The notes under the pieces were generated by a model, which saw only the letters and a program-made list of their open reading frames with translations, did not search any database and was not told the DNA's origin. Positions 25,961 through 35,520 of a stretch of DNA of 45,467 bases are shown piece by piece. A program made the position numbers and the translations under genes. Positions within the stretch are counted from its first letter, which is position 1. The number at the start of each line of letters is the position of its first letter. The stretch comes from Shewanella hafniensis (lineage in GTDB: Bacteria; Pseudomonadota; Gammaproteobacteria; Enterobacterales; Shewanellaceae), in contig NZ_BPFD01000037.1 in assembly GCF_019655335.1 (NCBI RefSeq), positions 1 to 45,467 of the forward strand. Reading direction: 5' to 3'.

Positions 25961-26908
25961 TTATACCAAAGCTTGAGCGCTCGCTTGGTTGATCAGGTAA
26001 CCCATATAGCCTAAATAGCTCAGTAGTAGTACAGAGCCTTCGCGGCGGCCGATGCGCAATCCCGTCCATGCAAAAGGCAGAATCACAACGGCTAAGGCTA
26101 GCATCACCATAAAGTCGAAGGGTTGGAAGCCGAGTGATGACACTGGATGCACTATGGCAGTAACACCTAAAATGCCCAAAATATTGAACAGGTTAGAACC
26201 AACAACGTTGCCGATAGCGATATCGCTTTGGCCTTTTAATGCCGCAATCACTGAGGTCACTAACTCTGGCATACTGGTACCAATCGCCACGATCGTTAAG
26301 CCGATAATGACTTCACTCACGCCGAAGGTTTTCGCTAAATCTACTGCGCCGTTTACAAACAGAATACCGCCGCCAACTAGCATGCTGATGCCGACTAGGA
26401 TGAACAAGCCAGAAAGTAGTGGGTTATTCGGCCCCGCTTCAATTTCTTCCTCATCATTGCTGTTTTTCGAGCTGATGTAGCTAAAGGTTAAATAACCAAA
26501 CAGCAGTGAAAGCAGTATTACACCGTCAATTAGGCTGAGTTCACCGTCTAATAAGAGCCCCCAGAACAGCATAGAAGCCAATATCATCAAAGGGATATCG
26601 CGCTTCACCACTTGAGATTGCACTTGGATAGGGCGGATTAGTGCCGTGATCGCTAGGATTAAACCTATGTTTGCAATGTTAGAGCCGATAACGTTTCCTA
26701 AGGCGATACCACTGTTTCCGGCGAGGGCAGATTTGACACTCACGGCCAGTTCTGGTGCGCTAGTACCAAAGGCAACAATAGTTAAGCCTATGATAAGTGG
26801 CGTAATACCTAAGCGTAGGGCGATAGAACTCGCGCCACGGACTAGGGCTTCGGCGCCTAAGGTTAAAATAATAAAACCGCCAATAATCGAGAGTGTAATT
26901 AGCATCAC
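25961..26908 (-). CDS. Calcium/sodium antiporter, CaCA family (YrbG-like)
   Basis: This 315-residue inner-membrane protein has the two inverted alpha repeats of the CaCA family: GTSAPELAVSVKSALAGNSGIALGNVIGSN in the first half and GTSMPELVTSVIAALKG with AIGNVVGSNLFN in the second. The Glu residues in both GTS-PEL motifs bind the cation. About 10 TM helices are visible. It exports Ca2+ (or a related cation) using the Na+ or proton gradient. It has its own terminator and no evident operon partner. Confidence 0.9.
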   Translation of the reverse strand: MMLITLSIIGGFIILTLGAEALVRGASSIALRLGITPLIIGLTIVAFGTSAPELAVSVKSALAGNSGIALGNVIGSNIANIGLILAITALIRPIQVQSQVVKRDIPLMILASMLFWGLLLDGELSLIDGVILLSLLFGYLTFSYISSKNSNDEEEIEAGPNNPLLSGLFILVGISMLVGGGILFVNGAVDLAKTFGVSEVIIGLTIVAIGTSMPELVTSVIAALKGQSDIAIGNVVGSNLFNILGILGVTAIVHPVSSLGFQPFDFMVMLALAVVILPFAWTGLRIGRREGSVLLLSYLGYMGYLINQASAQALV

Positions 26909-27020
26909 GGGACTTTGTTAAACCTATATTGAATGGGAAAGTACAAGGGAATCATCCCTTAGCCGACAGACGCATATGATACGTGGTTTTATCGAAATTT
27001 GACAGAATATGTCATAAAAA

Positions 27021-27038
27021 AGCACGCCGAGGCGTGCT
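27021..27038 (-). terminator. Terminator after the acyl-CoA synthetase gene
   Basis: Stem AGCACGCC (27021-27028) with GGCGTGCT (27031-27038) and a two-base loop as read. On the minus strand a T run follows. It lies about 46 bases past the stop at 27085. Confidence 0.8.
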
Positions 27039-27084
27039 AGATTTGAGCCGATAACCACATTGGCTATCTCTCTGTTTTGCTGAG

Positions 27085-28749
27085 CTATTTCTGTGTTAAC
27101 TCATCTTCCCAGCGAACTTGAGCGCCACGAATACCATCAACGCGTTCGCTAAACGCTTTTTCAAGCACATGGCGTTTGATCTTCAGCGTCGGCGTTAGTG
27201 CATCGTTTTCAATCGTCCAAGGATCGCTAACCACGATAATCGCATCCACATGTTCATGTGACTCTAAGTGCGGATTAACGCTATCGAGTGTCGCCTTGAG
27301 TGAAGCGCGGACTTCTTCGCGGGCCTGCAAACTAGCGCCTTCGGATAATTGCACTAATGCGATCGGATGCGGCAGGCCAGAGCCAATCACGCAGATCAGT
27401 TCAACATGCGGGTCCTGCGCCAATTTACGTTCAATCGGCACGGGCGCGACATATTTACCTTTGGCGGTTTTGAAGTTGTCCTTCACTCGGCCGGTAATGG
27501 TCACGCAACCATCGGCGTCGATGGAGCACAAATCGCCAGTGTGGAAGAAACCATCGGCGTCGAAGGCTGCTGCAGTCGCTTCGGGTTGTAGATAATAAGC
27601 CGTCATCAACCCTGGACTCTTAAGCAGCAGCTCACCATCTTCCCCTTGGCGGATCTGACAATCCTCAACCGGGCGACCCACAGTGCCAATTTTACGGGCA
27701 TCGAAGGGATAGTTGATAATCGAGTAGGCGCAGTTTTCTGTCATACCCCAAGCTTCACAGATATTCAGACCAATGCTGTGATACCAGTGGATCAGCGACG
27801 GCGGAATGGGCGCAGAGCCAGAGCCGAGTAAACGACAATGGTTTAAACCTAAGCCTTTATGGATTTTGTGTTTTACTAAGCTGCTGATTAACGGGATTTT
27901 CAGCAATAGATTCAGTTTACTGACACCAATTTTATCTATGATGTTTTTCTGGAACAGGCTCCACAAACGCGGCACTGAGAAGAATACCGTCGGTTTTGCC
28001 CTTTGCACGTCGGCGACGAAGGAGTCGAGACTTTCAACGAAAGCGACCACGCTGCCGGAATAGAAGGATGAACCTTCAATCGCGACGCGCTCTGTGATGT
28101 GCGCTAAAGGTAAATAGGATAACAGTCTGTCATTGCCGTCGGTGCGTAAATCACGCACTACCGCTTGGCAGGTCCAGCCATAGCTGGCGAAGGTTTGAAT
28201 CGCACCCTTAGGTTGACCCGTCGAGCCAGAGGTATAGATAAGCGTCATCACTTGATCAGGCGTCGGCAGCGGCGCATCGACGAGTGGATAGCCGAGATTA
28301 AGTAATTGCTCCCATTGATATTGGGCTGGCATTGTATCGTAGGGCATAGCAAGGCGTAACAGTTCGCCGCCGACACCGGCTTCTTGGTCAGCCCAATGGT
28401 CGAGCTTGCCGAGGAAAATGGCTTTTGCGCCACTGTGTTGCAACACATAGCGAATGGTATCTGTGTTGGCCGTTGGGTAAATCGGCACGCTGACATAGCC
28501 GCCGTGCATCAACGCGAGGTCGGTGATAAACCACTCGGCGCAGTTTTTAGAGAGTACGGCAATCTTATCTCCGCGCTCTAGGCCTAAGTGGTGTAAGGCA
28601 CCAGCCAGTTGCTGTACTTTTTCTTGCACTTCGGCCCAAGTAAAATCAAGGAATTGACCCTTGATAGGTTGGCGTAAATAGACTTGGTCCCCCTGAGTCT
28701 TAGCCCAGTGCGCCAGCATTTCAATTGGCGTCTTAATCGCTGTATCCAT
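27085..28749 (-). CDS. Long-chain acyl-CoA synthetase-like AMP-binding enzyme
   Basis: This 554-residue ANL-superfamily enzyme has the P-loop MTLIYTSGSTGQPKGAIQ, the later motif AWGMTENCAYSI and the hinge segment GDLCSIDADGCVTITGRVKDNFKTAKGKYVAPVPIE. The latter fits the long-chain acyl-CoA ligase group that activates fatty acids as AMP esters and then CoA thioesters. I use ATG 28749: AGGGA precedes it, and the longer frame to 28857 adds residues that look like non-coding sequence. It is monocistronic, with a terminator downstream. Chain-length preference is not readable. Confidence 0.87.
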   Translation of the reverse strand: MDTAIKTPIEMLAHWAKTQGDQVYLRQPIKGQFLDFTWAEVQEKVQQLAGALHHLGLERGDKIAVLSKNCAEWFITDLALMHGGYVSVPIYPTANTDTIRYVLQHSGAKAIFLGKLDHWADQEAGVGGELLRLAMPYDTMPAQYQWEQLLNLGYPLVDAPLPTPDQVMTLIYTSGSTGQPKGAIQTFASYGWTCQAVVRDLRTDGNDRLLSYLPLAHITERVAIEGSSFYSGSVVAFVESLDSFVADVQRAKPTVFFSVPRLWSLFQKNIIDKIGVSKLNLLLKIPLISSLVKHKIHKGLGLNHCRLLGSGSAPIPPSLIHWYHSIGLNICEAWGMTENCAYSIINYPFDARKIGTVGRPVEDCQIRQGEDGELLLKSPGLMTAYYLQPEATAAAFDADGFFHTGDLCSIDADGCVTITGRVKDNFKTAKGKYVAPVPIERKLAQDPHVELICVIGSGLPHPIALVQLSEGASLQAREEVRASLKATLDSVNPHLESHEHVDAIIVVSDPWTIENDALTPTLKIKRHVLEKAFSERVDGIRGAQVRWEDELTQK

Positions 28750-28930
28750 TGGCAATTCCCTGTTCTTTATTGTTATTTTGGCTGCACCCAGTATGGCGAG
28801 TTTTGTGAGCCCGCGCAAATAGTTTACAGGATTGTAAAATATGAGAATGGAGCCCAAAGCCTACAAGCTGAGTATGAAAATAAGATGAAGAGAATAGTAA
28901 GCTGGAAAGAGGATTGTGGCGGCAACAAAA

Positions 28931-28948
28931 AAGGCGCCGCAGCGCCTT
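28931..28948 (-). terminator. Terminator ending the gmk-rpoZ-spoT-ridA group
   Basis: Stem AAGGCGC (28931-28937) with GCGCCTT (28942-28948), loop CGCA, followed on the minus strand by a T run (TTTTT). It lies 28 bases past the ridA stop. Confidence 0.8.
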
Positions 28949-28976
28949 GTTGTTGGTTGAAGGGCAATGCGAGAGC

Positions 28977-29360
28977 TTACAGCTCCATCACGCCATCCAT
29001 TTCAACTTGAGAATCCTTCGGCAATTGCTTCACGCCGATAGCTGCACGGGCAGGGTAGGGCTGGCTGAAGTAACGGCTCATGATTTCATTCACTTTTGCA
29101 AAGTGGCTTAAATCAATCAGGAAGATGTTGAGCTTAACGATATCGTTGATTGAACCGCCCGCAGCAGTACAAACGGCGGTTAGGTTTTCAAATACTTGCA
29201 CCACTTGCGCTTCAAAATCATCGCTGACAATTTGCATTGTGCTTGGCACAAGTGGAATTTGGCCGGATAAATACACTGTGCTGCCGACTTTGACGGCCTG
29301 TGAATAAGTGCCGATGGCCGCAGGGGCGTTTTCGGTCGCTATGATGATTTTTTCTGCCAT
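28977..29360 (-). CDS. ridA: RidA-family reactive imine deaminase
   Basis: This 127-residue protein is full length for RidA. It shows [22 protein letters not shown] and the C-terminal [21 protein letters not shown], where the Arg that binds the substrate carboxylate and the Glu are conserved. It removes toxic 2-aminoacrylate made by PLP enzymes. It follows spoT by 25 bases and is probably co-transcribed with it, as in related gammaproteobacteria. Confidence 0.92.
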   Translation of the reverse strand: MAEKIIIATENAPAAIGTYSQAVKVGSTVYLSGQIPLVPSTMQIVSDDFEAQVVQVFENLTAVCTAAGGSINDIVKLNIFLIDLSHFAKVNEIMSRYFSQPYPARAAIGVKQLPKDSQVEMDGVMEL

Positions 29361-29385
29361 GACGCTCTCTCTAATGTTGAGTTAA

Positions 29386-31491
29386 TTAACGATTACGGGA
29401 CGTACGCAGCACTTCGGGCAGTACCCTAATTCGGCGCATCACGTTGGCTAAATGGATCCTGTCTTTCACCGAAATCCGCAGGTTAATCAAATACACGCGG
29501 CCATCACGTTCTTCAGTGCTGAGGTTGTGAATGTTCGAACCTTCGGCGGCAATGATCGAAGTGATCTTCGCCAGTGCGCCTTGGTGGTTAACGATTTCGA
29601 CCCGCAGGTTGGCTTGGTAATCAACGCCTTCGACATTATCCCATTGCACAGGAATATACTTGTCAGGCTCGCCTTGATAACCACGAATGTTAGCGCAGTT
29701 TTCCATGTGCACCACTAAGCCCTTACCTTGGCTCACGTGGGCAATTACGGCGTCACCTGGGATTGGGCGGCAACAGTTGGCGAAGGTAACGAGCATGCCT
29801 TCAGCGCCACGGATTGGCATCATGTGGCCGTCGCGGCTTTCTTGATTTTCAAGATTATCACCAATTAAGCGCTGGGCGATCACTATGCTCATGGCATTGC
29901 CAAGGCCGATATCGGCGAGCAGTGAATCGAGCGTGGTGTGTTTAGTATCGCGAATGACTTTTTCAATCTGCTCAGGCGGAATACTGTCGAGTTTAGTTTT
30001 GCCGAGCGCATGGTTGAGCAGGCGGCGACCGAGCGCAATCGCGTCATCACCCTTAAGGCTTTTCAGCACTTGGCGGATTTTGGCGCGGGCCTTACCTGTT
30101 ACCACAAAGTTCAGCCAAGCGGCATTAGGACGTGCGCCTTTAGCTGTAATGATTTCAACGGTTTGGCCAGAAATTAACGGCTGGCTAAGCGGATACGCTT
30201 GGCGGTTAACGCGGGCACCGACGCAGGTATTACCCACGTCCGTATGCACTTCGTAGGCAAAGTCTACTGCAGTGGCATTGACAGGTAATTCTAGAATGCG
30301 ACCTTCAGGGGTGAACACATAAATCTCTTCAGGGAAGAGTTCCGTCTTCACGTTTTCAACGAATTCGAATGAGGTGCTGGCGCTTTGTTGTAATTCCAAC
30401 AAGCTTTGCATCCACTTACGGGCACGCACTTGAGTCGTCGTGCCTTGGCCTGTTTGCGCACCGCCTTTGTAGGCCCAGTGTGCCGCGACCCCTTTATCTG
30501 CCATCTGATCCATATCTTCGGTACGAATTTGGATCTCAACGGGCACGCCGTGTGGACCAAATAAAGAGGTATGAAGAGACTGATAACCGTTGGCTTTAGG
30601 GATAGCGATATAATCTTTGAAACGACCGGGACGAGGTTTGTACAGTCCGTGCATGGCGCCGAGTACGCGATAACAAGTGTCGATGGAATCGACTATCACC
30701 CTAAAGGCGTAGATATCCATGACTTCTTGGAATTGCAGCTCTTTACTCTGCATCTTGTTATAGATGGAGTAGAGGTTTTTCTCGCGACCTTTAACTTTTC
30801 CCGGAATGCCTGCATCGTTTAAGCGCGTATACACAGCGGCTTCGATGCCTTGGATCAATTCTTTGCGATTGCCACGGGCGGCTTTAACGACTTCTTTAAG
30901 CACCCGATATCGCATGGGGTAATACGCTTGGAAACCTAAGTCTTCTAACTCTGTCTTGATGTTATGGATACCGAGACGGTTAGCGATGGGGGCATAGATT
31001 TCAAGGGTTTCGCGGGCGATACGGCGACGTTTGTCGGGACGCAGGGCGCCTAAGGTACGCATGTTGTGGGTTCTATCGGCAAGCTTGATGAGGATAACGC
31101 GGATATCCTGCGTCATCGCCATCATCATTTTACGGAAGTTTTCAGCCTGAGCTTCTTTCTTGTCGCGAAATTTAAGCTTATCGAGTTTTGACACGCCTTC
31201 GACGAGTTCGGCCACCGCGACACCGAATAGTTCGGCTAAGTCGTCTTTGGTGACATGGGTATCTTCGATGGTGTCATGGAGCAGTGCTGCCATCAGCGTC
31301 TCATGATCAAGACGCATGTCAGCAAGGATGCGGGCAACCGCAACCGGATGAGTAATATAAGGTTCGCCACTCGTGCGCATTTGCCCTTCGTGGGCATCAC
31401 GCGCGATCTGGTACGCCTGCTTGAGCAATTCTACCTGTTCGGGTTCTAAGTAACCGGAAGCAGACTCCTTTAGACCTTCAAACAGATACAA
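29386..31491 (-). CDS. spoT: Bifunctional (p)ppGpp synthetase/hydrolase SpoT
   Basis: This 701-residue Rel/Spo homologue has an N-terminal HD hydrolase domain with ALLHDTIEDT (residues about 69-78), a synthetase domain with YKPRPGRFKDYIAIPKANGYQS, a TGS domain (about 380-450) starting near ELFPEEIYVFTPEGRI, and an ACT domain at the end. Length and domains are normal, and the intact HD motif shows hydrolase activity. It sets the alarmone level during starvation. The start is TTG at 31489-31491 with GGAG 9 bases upstream. Confidence 0.97.
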   Translation of the reverse strand: MYLFEGLKESASGYLEPEQVELLKQAYQIARDAHEGQMRTSGEPYITHPVAVARILADMRLDHETLMAALLHDTIEDTHVTKDDLAELFGVAVAELVEGVSKLDKLKFRDKKEAQAENFRKMMMAMTQDIRVILIKLADRTHNMRTLGALRPDKRRRIARETLEIYAPIANRLGIHNIKTELEDLGFQAYYPMRYRVLKEVVKAARGNRKELIQGIEAAVYTRLNDAGIPGKVKGREKNLYSIYNKMQSKELQFQEVMDIYAFRVIVDSIDTCYRVLGAMHGLYKPRPGRFKDYIAIPKANGYQSLHTSLFGPHGVPVEIQIRTEDMDQMADKGVAAHWAYKGGAQTGQGTTTQVRARKWMQSLLELQQSASTSFEFVENVKTELFPEEIYVFTPEGRILELPVNATAVDFAYEVHTDVGNTCVGARVNRQAYPLSQPLISGQTVEIITAKGARPNAAWLNFVVTGKARAKIRQVLKSLKGDDAIALGRRLLNHALGKTKLDSIPPEQIEKVIRDTKHTTLDSLLADIGLGNAMSIVIAQRLIGDNLENQESRDGHMMPIRGAEGMLVTFANCCRPIPGDAVIAHVSQGKGLVVHMENCANIRGYQGEPDKYIPVQWDNVEGVDYQANLRVEIVNHQGALAKITSIIAAEGSNIHNLSTEERDGRVYLINLRISVKDRIHLANVMRRIRVLPEVLRTSRNR

Positions 31492-31536
31492 GTGGCAGCT
31501 CTCCTTTTACCTAAATAGGTGTTTACTCAATAACGC

Positions 31537-31815
31537 TTATAATGAACGGCCTTCAGCAATGGCTGCAACCGCTGCAATTTCAGCGGCTTCACGTTCACGT
31601 ACCGTTTGACGCTCATCAGCATCTAAGGTGTGAGCGTTAACTAAACCTAGTTCGATTTCACGCAGGGCGATAACCGTTGGTTTGTCGTTCATCTCTTCAA
31701 CCATAGGGTCTTTACCCTGCACGGCGATTTGGCGAGCACGACGCGCCGCAACCAAGATCATATCAAAACGGTTGCCGATTTGTTCTACGGCGTCTTCTAC
31801 AGTTACGCGAGCCAT
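31537..31815 (-). CDS. rpoZ: RNA polymerase omega subunit
   Basis: This 92-residue protein begins [19 protein letters not shown], as known omega subunits do. It helps assemble RNA polymerase by binding the beta-prime C-terminus, and in Proteobacteria forms part of the ppGpp site. ATG 31815 has GGAG nine bases upstream and gives the normal length. A longer reading frame exists up to 31929 but overlaps gmk and is not needed. Sits between gmk and spoT. Confidence 0.95.
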   Translation of the reverse strand: MARVTVEDAVEQIGNRFDMILVAARRARQIAVQGKDPMVEEMNDKPTVIALREIELGLVNAHTLDADERQTVREREAAEIAAVAAIAEGRSL

Positions 31816-31873
31816 GTGTTGAAACTCCAGTTTATCTAGGGAAAAAATGACGCAAAATTGTACACTATGACAG

Positions 31874-32497
31874 CTATCCTGCCAACAGATCGTGAAGCAT
31901 ATCATTTTGCGCGTGGATCTGACTAGCACCTGTTAAGCGCTGACTGCGAATGATGGCACGCAAATCGGCTAAGGCAGTGTCAAAATCGTCGTTGACGATA
32001 ATAAAATCATATTCTTTATAGTGGGACATTTCCGATACGGCTTGTGCCATACGGCTGGCGATCACATCGCTACTGTCTTGTCCACGGCCGGTGAGGCGGC
32101 GTTCTAGCTCGGCTTTCGAGGGTGGCAGAATAAACACACCAACGGCATCGGGCATCACGGCTTTCACTTGCTCGGCACCTTGCCAGTCGATATCGAGGAA
32201 AACATCGATACCTTGGGTGAGCGTATGTTCAATCACATGGCGCGAGGTACCGTAGTAATTGCCGAACACTTCTGCCCATTCAAAAAAGGCATTTTCAGCA
32301 ATTAAGGCTTTGAATTGCTCAACATTAACGAAGTGATAGTGTTGACCATCGACTTCACCTGGGCGTGGCGCGCGGGTGGTATGTGATACCGAAACCTGCA
32401 TGTCGGCGGGCTTGTCTTTAAGCAAGGCCGAGATCAGCGAGGATTTACCTGCGCCACTTGGCGCCGACACAATAAATAAATTTCCGCGTGCGGTCAT
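31874..32497 (-). CDS. gmk: Guanylate kinase
   Basis: This 207-residue kinase has the P-loop [11 protein letters not shown] near residue 11 and the GMP-binding segment [19 protein letters not shown]. It converts GMP to GDP using ATP, and the GDP/GTP pool feeds SpoT. It opens the gmk-rpoZ-spoT-ridA group, with a 58-base gap to rpoZ. The start is supported by GGATAT about 7 bases upstream. It faces away from the plus-strand gene at 32750, so the 252 bases between hold two divergent promoters. Confidence 0.97.
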   Translation of the reverse strand: MTARGNLFIVSAPSGAGKSSLISALLKDKPADMQVSVSHTTRAPRPGEVDGQHYHFVNVEQFKALIAENAFFEWAEVFGNYYGTSRHVIEHTLTQGIDVFLDIDWQGAEQVKAVMPDAVGVFILPPSKAELERRLTGRGQDSSDVIASRMAQAVSEMSHYKEYDFIIVNDDFDTALADLRAIIRSQRLTGASQIHAQNDMLHDLLAG

Positions 32498-32749
32498 GAG
32501 CTAAATATCCAATTGGTTAACGCAAGAAGGGCCCAGAAAGCCGAGCATTATACCGATTTTGACCATAGAAATACTAGGGCCTGTAGGCCAGCAATTTAAG
32601 CCTATTTTAGATTTACTTCGATATTATGCGCATTTTTATCCGACTAGGGTCGTAGGCACTGACAATTGCGGGTAAATTGGTTACGCTCGTGCGAATAAGG
32701 CAATGAGTGTCTTTTTGTATCTCGTTTTTACAACAATAAAGGAAGGGTC

Positions 32750-34423
32750 GTGCTGTTAAAATCTCTTTTTTGCCTTCACGGGCGTGATTCTCGTCCCCGT
32801 TTTGTCGCAATCAGTGTTGGCGTTTACGTCTGTATTGCACTTGCCGCCGCTGCTTTTGGGGCCAATTTTCTGATGTATTTGCTGGCATTGTTGGGTCTAC
32901 CTTTATTAGGGCTCACCAGTTTGCGTCGTTTGGCCGATGCCGATAAGTCAAAAGGCTTGATTGGCCTATTCCTTTTGCCGTTAATAATTTTCATCGGCCT
33001 GTTAGCGGCCGATGTGCATATTGCCTTAATTGGATTGAGTTTAGTGTTAGCCGCGGGGCTGACATTTTGGGGCTGGCGTTTACCGGCACCAACGATAGTG
33101 GATTATCGCTACGGTTATTTCGGCCCTGAGCTGGATGCGCCAACATCGCAGGCTATGCCTAGGCGCCGTGTGGAGCCGACTATCGTTCCAAAGGCGGCTA
33201 AAGAAATAGAAACTCCAGACGTTGCCGCTAGACAGGCAGCTAAATCGACCGCCCATATTCAAGCGCAGCCTCAAGTTGAGCGACATGAACCGCATCTTGA
33301 GCTGTCGCATGCGCAGGCCATTAGCGCCGCAACGGCCTCTGAGCCAGTGGTGGATTTATCTGCCCATGTTGAACCCATTGCCGCTAAACCAATAGTCGCT
33401 GAATCAACGGTCGTAGAATCTACAGTCGCTGAACCTACAGTCGCTGAACCTATAGTCGCCTCGACGATAAGCGCAGCGGATGCCGAACTTGAAGCCCAGC
33501 GCCAAGATGAACTGCGCTTCGATGCCCTTACTCGGATGACGCAGAATCCTGCCGATTTTGTGGTGCCCGACAGTCATGCAGATTTTCGCCCAGCGAATGC
33601 TAGCCGTATTGAGCAGACCAATATTGATTTAGTCGACGTTGATGTCGCCAAGGTTGATTTAAAACATGTCGACTTTAACGCCGCCCAATTAGATCCTGCC
33701 GAACGCAGTACAGAACCTGGTTGGCGTTTTGCCGCCGAAGAAGATGACGAACTAGATAGCTTTAACGATCGAGATCATGCCGAAGAAGTGCGTCAACGTC
33801 GCGCCGAAGCGAAAGATTCTGGCTCGATGACTGAGCTGTTTCGCGGTCTATTCGAGTTTCTAGCGCCGCTGAAACGTTTCTTTGTATTGCCTAAGATTAA
33901 GTTACCTAAACTGGAACGCCGTTATTGGCGTCCTGCGGGGATTGGTTGTGGTGTTGTGGTCTTGTTCGCCTTGGTTTGGGGTCTTTGGCCAAATGGTGAC
34001 GCTGAGACGGGTGATGGCGCAGAAGTGGTCACGGTTAACGCAATTGCGCCCTATGCGGGTGAGCGGGTGACGCTCGCGCTACCGGACGGCTTTTCTGTGG
34101 CGCTGGAGGATGACATCTTGATCATGCGTTGGCTCGGTGAGAAAGGTGAAGCGCAAAACCTGTGGTCCTTAGCGACGGCAAAAGGCGATAAAACCTGTAG
34201 CTTGTTGTCCTTTAACAATGGCACTGACTATCGCCCTGTGACTGTGGACTTGAAAGCCGACTCAGCAACCGAAGCGCGATTCACGCCACTCGACACCCAA
34301 GCCATCATAGTGGACCTTGCGCGCCGTGGCAGTATCAGCCTGTGCGGGTATAAGTTCAGCCTTAAGGGCAGCCAAGCGATACTGGAACAGAATCGTACTT
34401 TTGGTGATTACATCGCGCGTTAG
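32750..34423 (+). CDS. DUF805-type membrane protein with long variable linker and C-terminal domain
   Basis: This 557-residue protein has an N-terminal block of about four TM helices (residues 15-110), with HGRDSRPRF and RRLADADKSKG typical of the DUF805 family. There follows a long Ala/Pro/Glu-rich linker (about 120-370) with short repeats, then another TM helix (GCGVVVLFALVWGLWP) and a folded periplasmic domain (about 415-557). Function unknown. GTG start, preceded by AAAGGAAGGG. The linker probably spans the cytoplasm between the membrane parts. Confidence 0.75.
   Translation: MLLKSLFCLHGRDSRPRFVAISVGVYVCIALAAAAFGANFLMYLLALLGLPLLGLTSLRRLADADKSKGLIGLFLLPLIIFIGLLAADVHIALIGLSLVLAAGLTFWGWRLPAPTIVDYRYGYFGPELDAPTSQAMPRRRVEPTIVPKAAKEIETPDVAARQAAKSTAHIQAQPQVERHEPHLELSHAQAISAATASEPVVDLSAHVEPIAAKPIVAESTVVESTVAEPTVAEPIVASTISAADAELEAQRQDELRFDALTRMTQNPADFVVPDSHADFRPANASRIEQTNIDLVDVDVAKVDLKHVDFNAAQLDPAERSTEPGWRFAAEEDDELDSFNDRDHAEEVRQRRAEAKDSGSMTELFRGLFEFLAPLKRFFVLPKIKLPKLERRYWRPAGIGCGVVVLFALVWGLWPNGDAETGDGAEVVTVNAIAPYAGERVTLALPDGFSVALEDDILIMRWLGEKGEAQNLWSLATAKGDKTCSLLSFNNGTDYRPVTVDLKADSATEARFTPLDTQAIIVDLARRGSISLCGYKFSLKGSQAILEQNRTFGDYIAR
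33391..33460 (+). repeat. 15-base tandem repeat inside the DUF805 gene
   Basis: Four and a half copies of a 15-base unit lie in frame (for example TACAGTCGCTGAACC at 33421 and 33436). They encode a five-residue repeat close to V-A-E-P-T. The first two copies have diverged. Because the unit is a multiple of three, copy number can change without breaking the reading frame. Confidence 0.8.
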
Positions 34424-34647
34424 TTAAGTTTGCAAGTTAGGTCTATAAGTTAGATCAGTAAATGAAGTCGCAGCTTAGGCCTGCAACTTAAGTCGATAAA
34501 AATTCTGCTTAAATGCTAGTCACAATTAGAGGGGTAGATTACACTTTTGCTCCTCTTTTTCTCAAACCGCGTTTTAAATGCGCTATGCATTGGGCGTGGC
34601 GGTTTGGGGAAACATCATTAAATTTGAACTGAATATATCAATCCAGC

Positions 34648-35520
34648 ATGAATACAGAATTGACCTTAGTCATTATGGCTGCAGGGCTAGGCAGTCGTTT
34701 CGGCGGCGATAAGCAATTGGCAGCGCTCGGTCCCGCCGGCGAACCCATGTTGGTGTTATCGATCATGTCGGCCATTCGCAGTGGCTTTCAGCGTGCTGTG
34801 CTGGTGATCCGCCCTGAGTTAGAAACTGAATTAACTGAGATACTGACACGGTTTTTACCCGCCGATTTTGCCTATCATTTTTGCTATCAAGCGCTAACGG
34901 ATTTACCCGAAGCGGCGCAGCTGGTTGATCTCAGCCACAGGCTTAAACCTTGGGGCACGGCTCATGCATTGTGGAGTGCGCGCCATCTTATTAAAGGACC
35001 AATGGCCGTTATCAATGCCGATGATTTTTATGGTGATAGCGCTTTTGCTTCCTTAGCCAAGGGCTTAAGCATGAGACCGACAGAGTGGATGATGGTGGCC
35101 TATCCCATAGAACTCACATTGTCGGAGCACGGCGGTGTTAACCGGGGTCTGTGTCAGGTTGAAAATGGTCAGCTTAAATCGGTTGCCGAATGGCTCAATA
35201 TCGCCGAGCAAGGTGGCCAATTGGTAGGTGATGGCCCACAGGGGCATGCGAGTTTGCCGCCCAAGTCCCTGGTCTCTATGACATGCTGGGGCTTCTCCCC
35301 AAGCATATTTGATGTTATTAAACGTGAATTAACCGAATTTATCGGGCAACAGGGTCAACAACCTAAGTCTGAATGTTACTTGCCCGCCATAGTACAAGCG
35401 GGCATTGAGCAAGGTTTGCCTGTCTATGTCGATGTTGCCTGCGAGCCCTGGCTCGGCGTGACTTATCCGCAGGACACTGTCTGGGTAAAACAAAAATTAA
35501 CGGAGTTATTGAGTGATTAA
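34648..35520 (+). CDS. Sugar-1-phosphate nucleotidyltransferase-like enzyme
   Basis: This 290-residue protein has the NTP-transferase start MAAGLGSRFGGDKQLAALG (GxGxRF and Lys22, binding the NTP), AVINADDFYGDSAFASL with the metal-binding Asp, and a Rossmann-like body. It would transfer a nucleotidyl group to a sugar 1-phosphate, but the base and sugar are not readable. It overlaps by 8 bases with a kinase resembling N-acetylhexosamine 1-kinases. Together they could form a salvage pathway from a free sugar to an NDP-sugar. Confidence 0.78.
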   Translation: MNTELTLVIMAAGLGSRFGGDKQLAALGPAGEPMLVLSIMSAIRSGFQRAVLVIRPELETELTEILTRFLPADFAYHFCYQALTDLPEAAQLVDLSHRLKPWGTAHALWSARHLIKGPMAVINADDFYGDSAFASLAKGLSMRPTEWMMVAYPIELTLSEHGGVNRGLCQVENGQLKSVAEWLNIAEQGGQLVGDGPQGHASLPPKSLVSMTCWGFSPSIFDVIKRELTEFIGQQGQQPKSECYLPAIVQAGIEQGLPVYVDVACEPWLGVTYPQDTVWVKQKLTELLSD

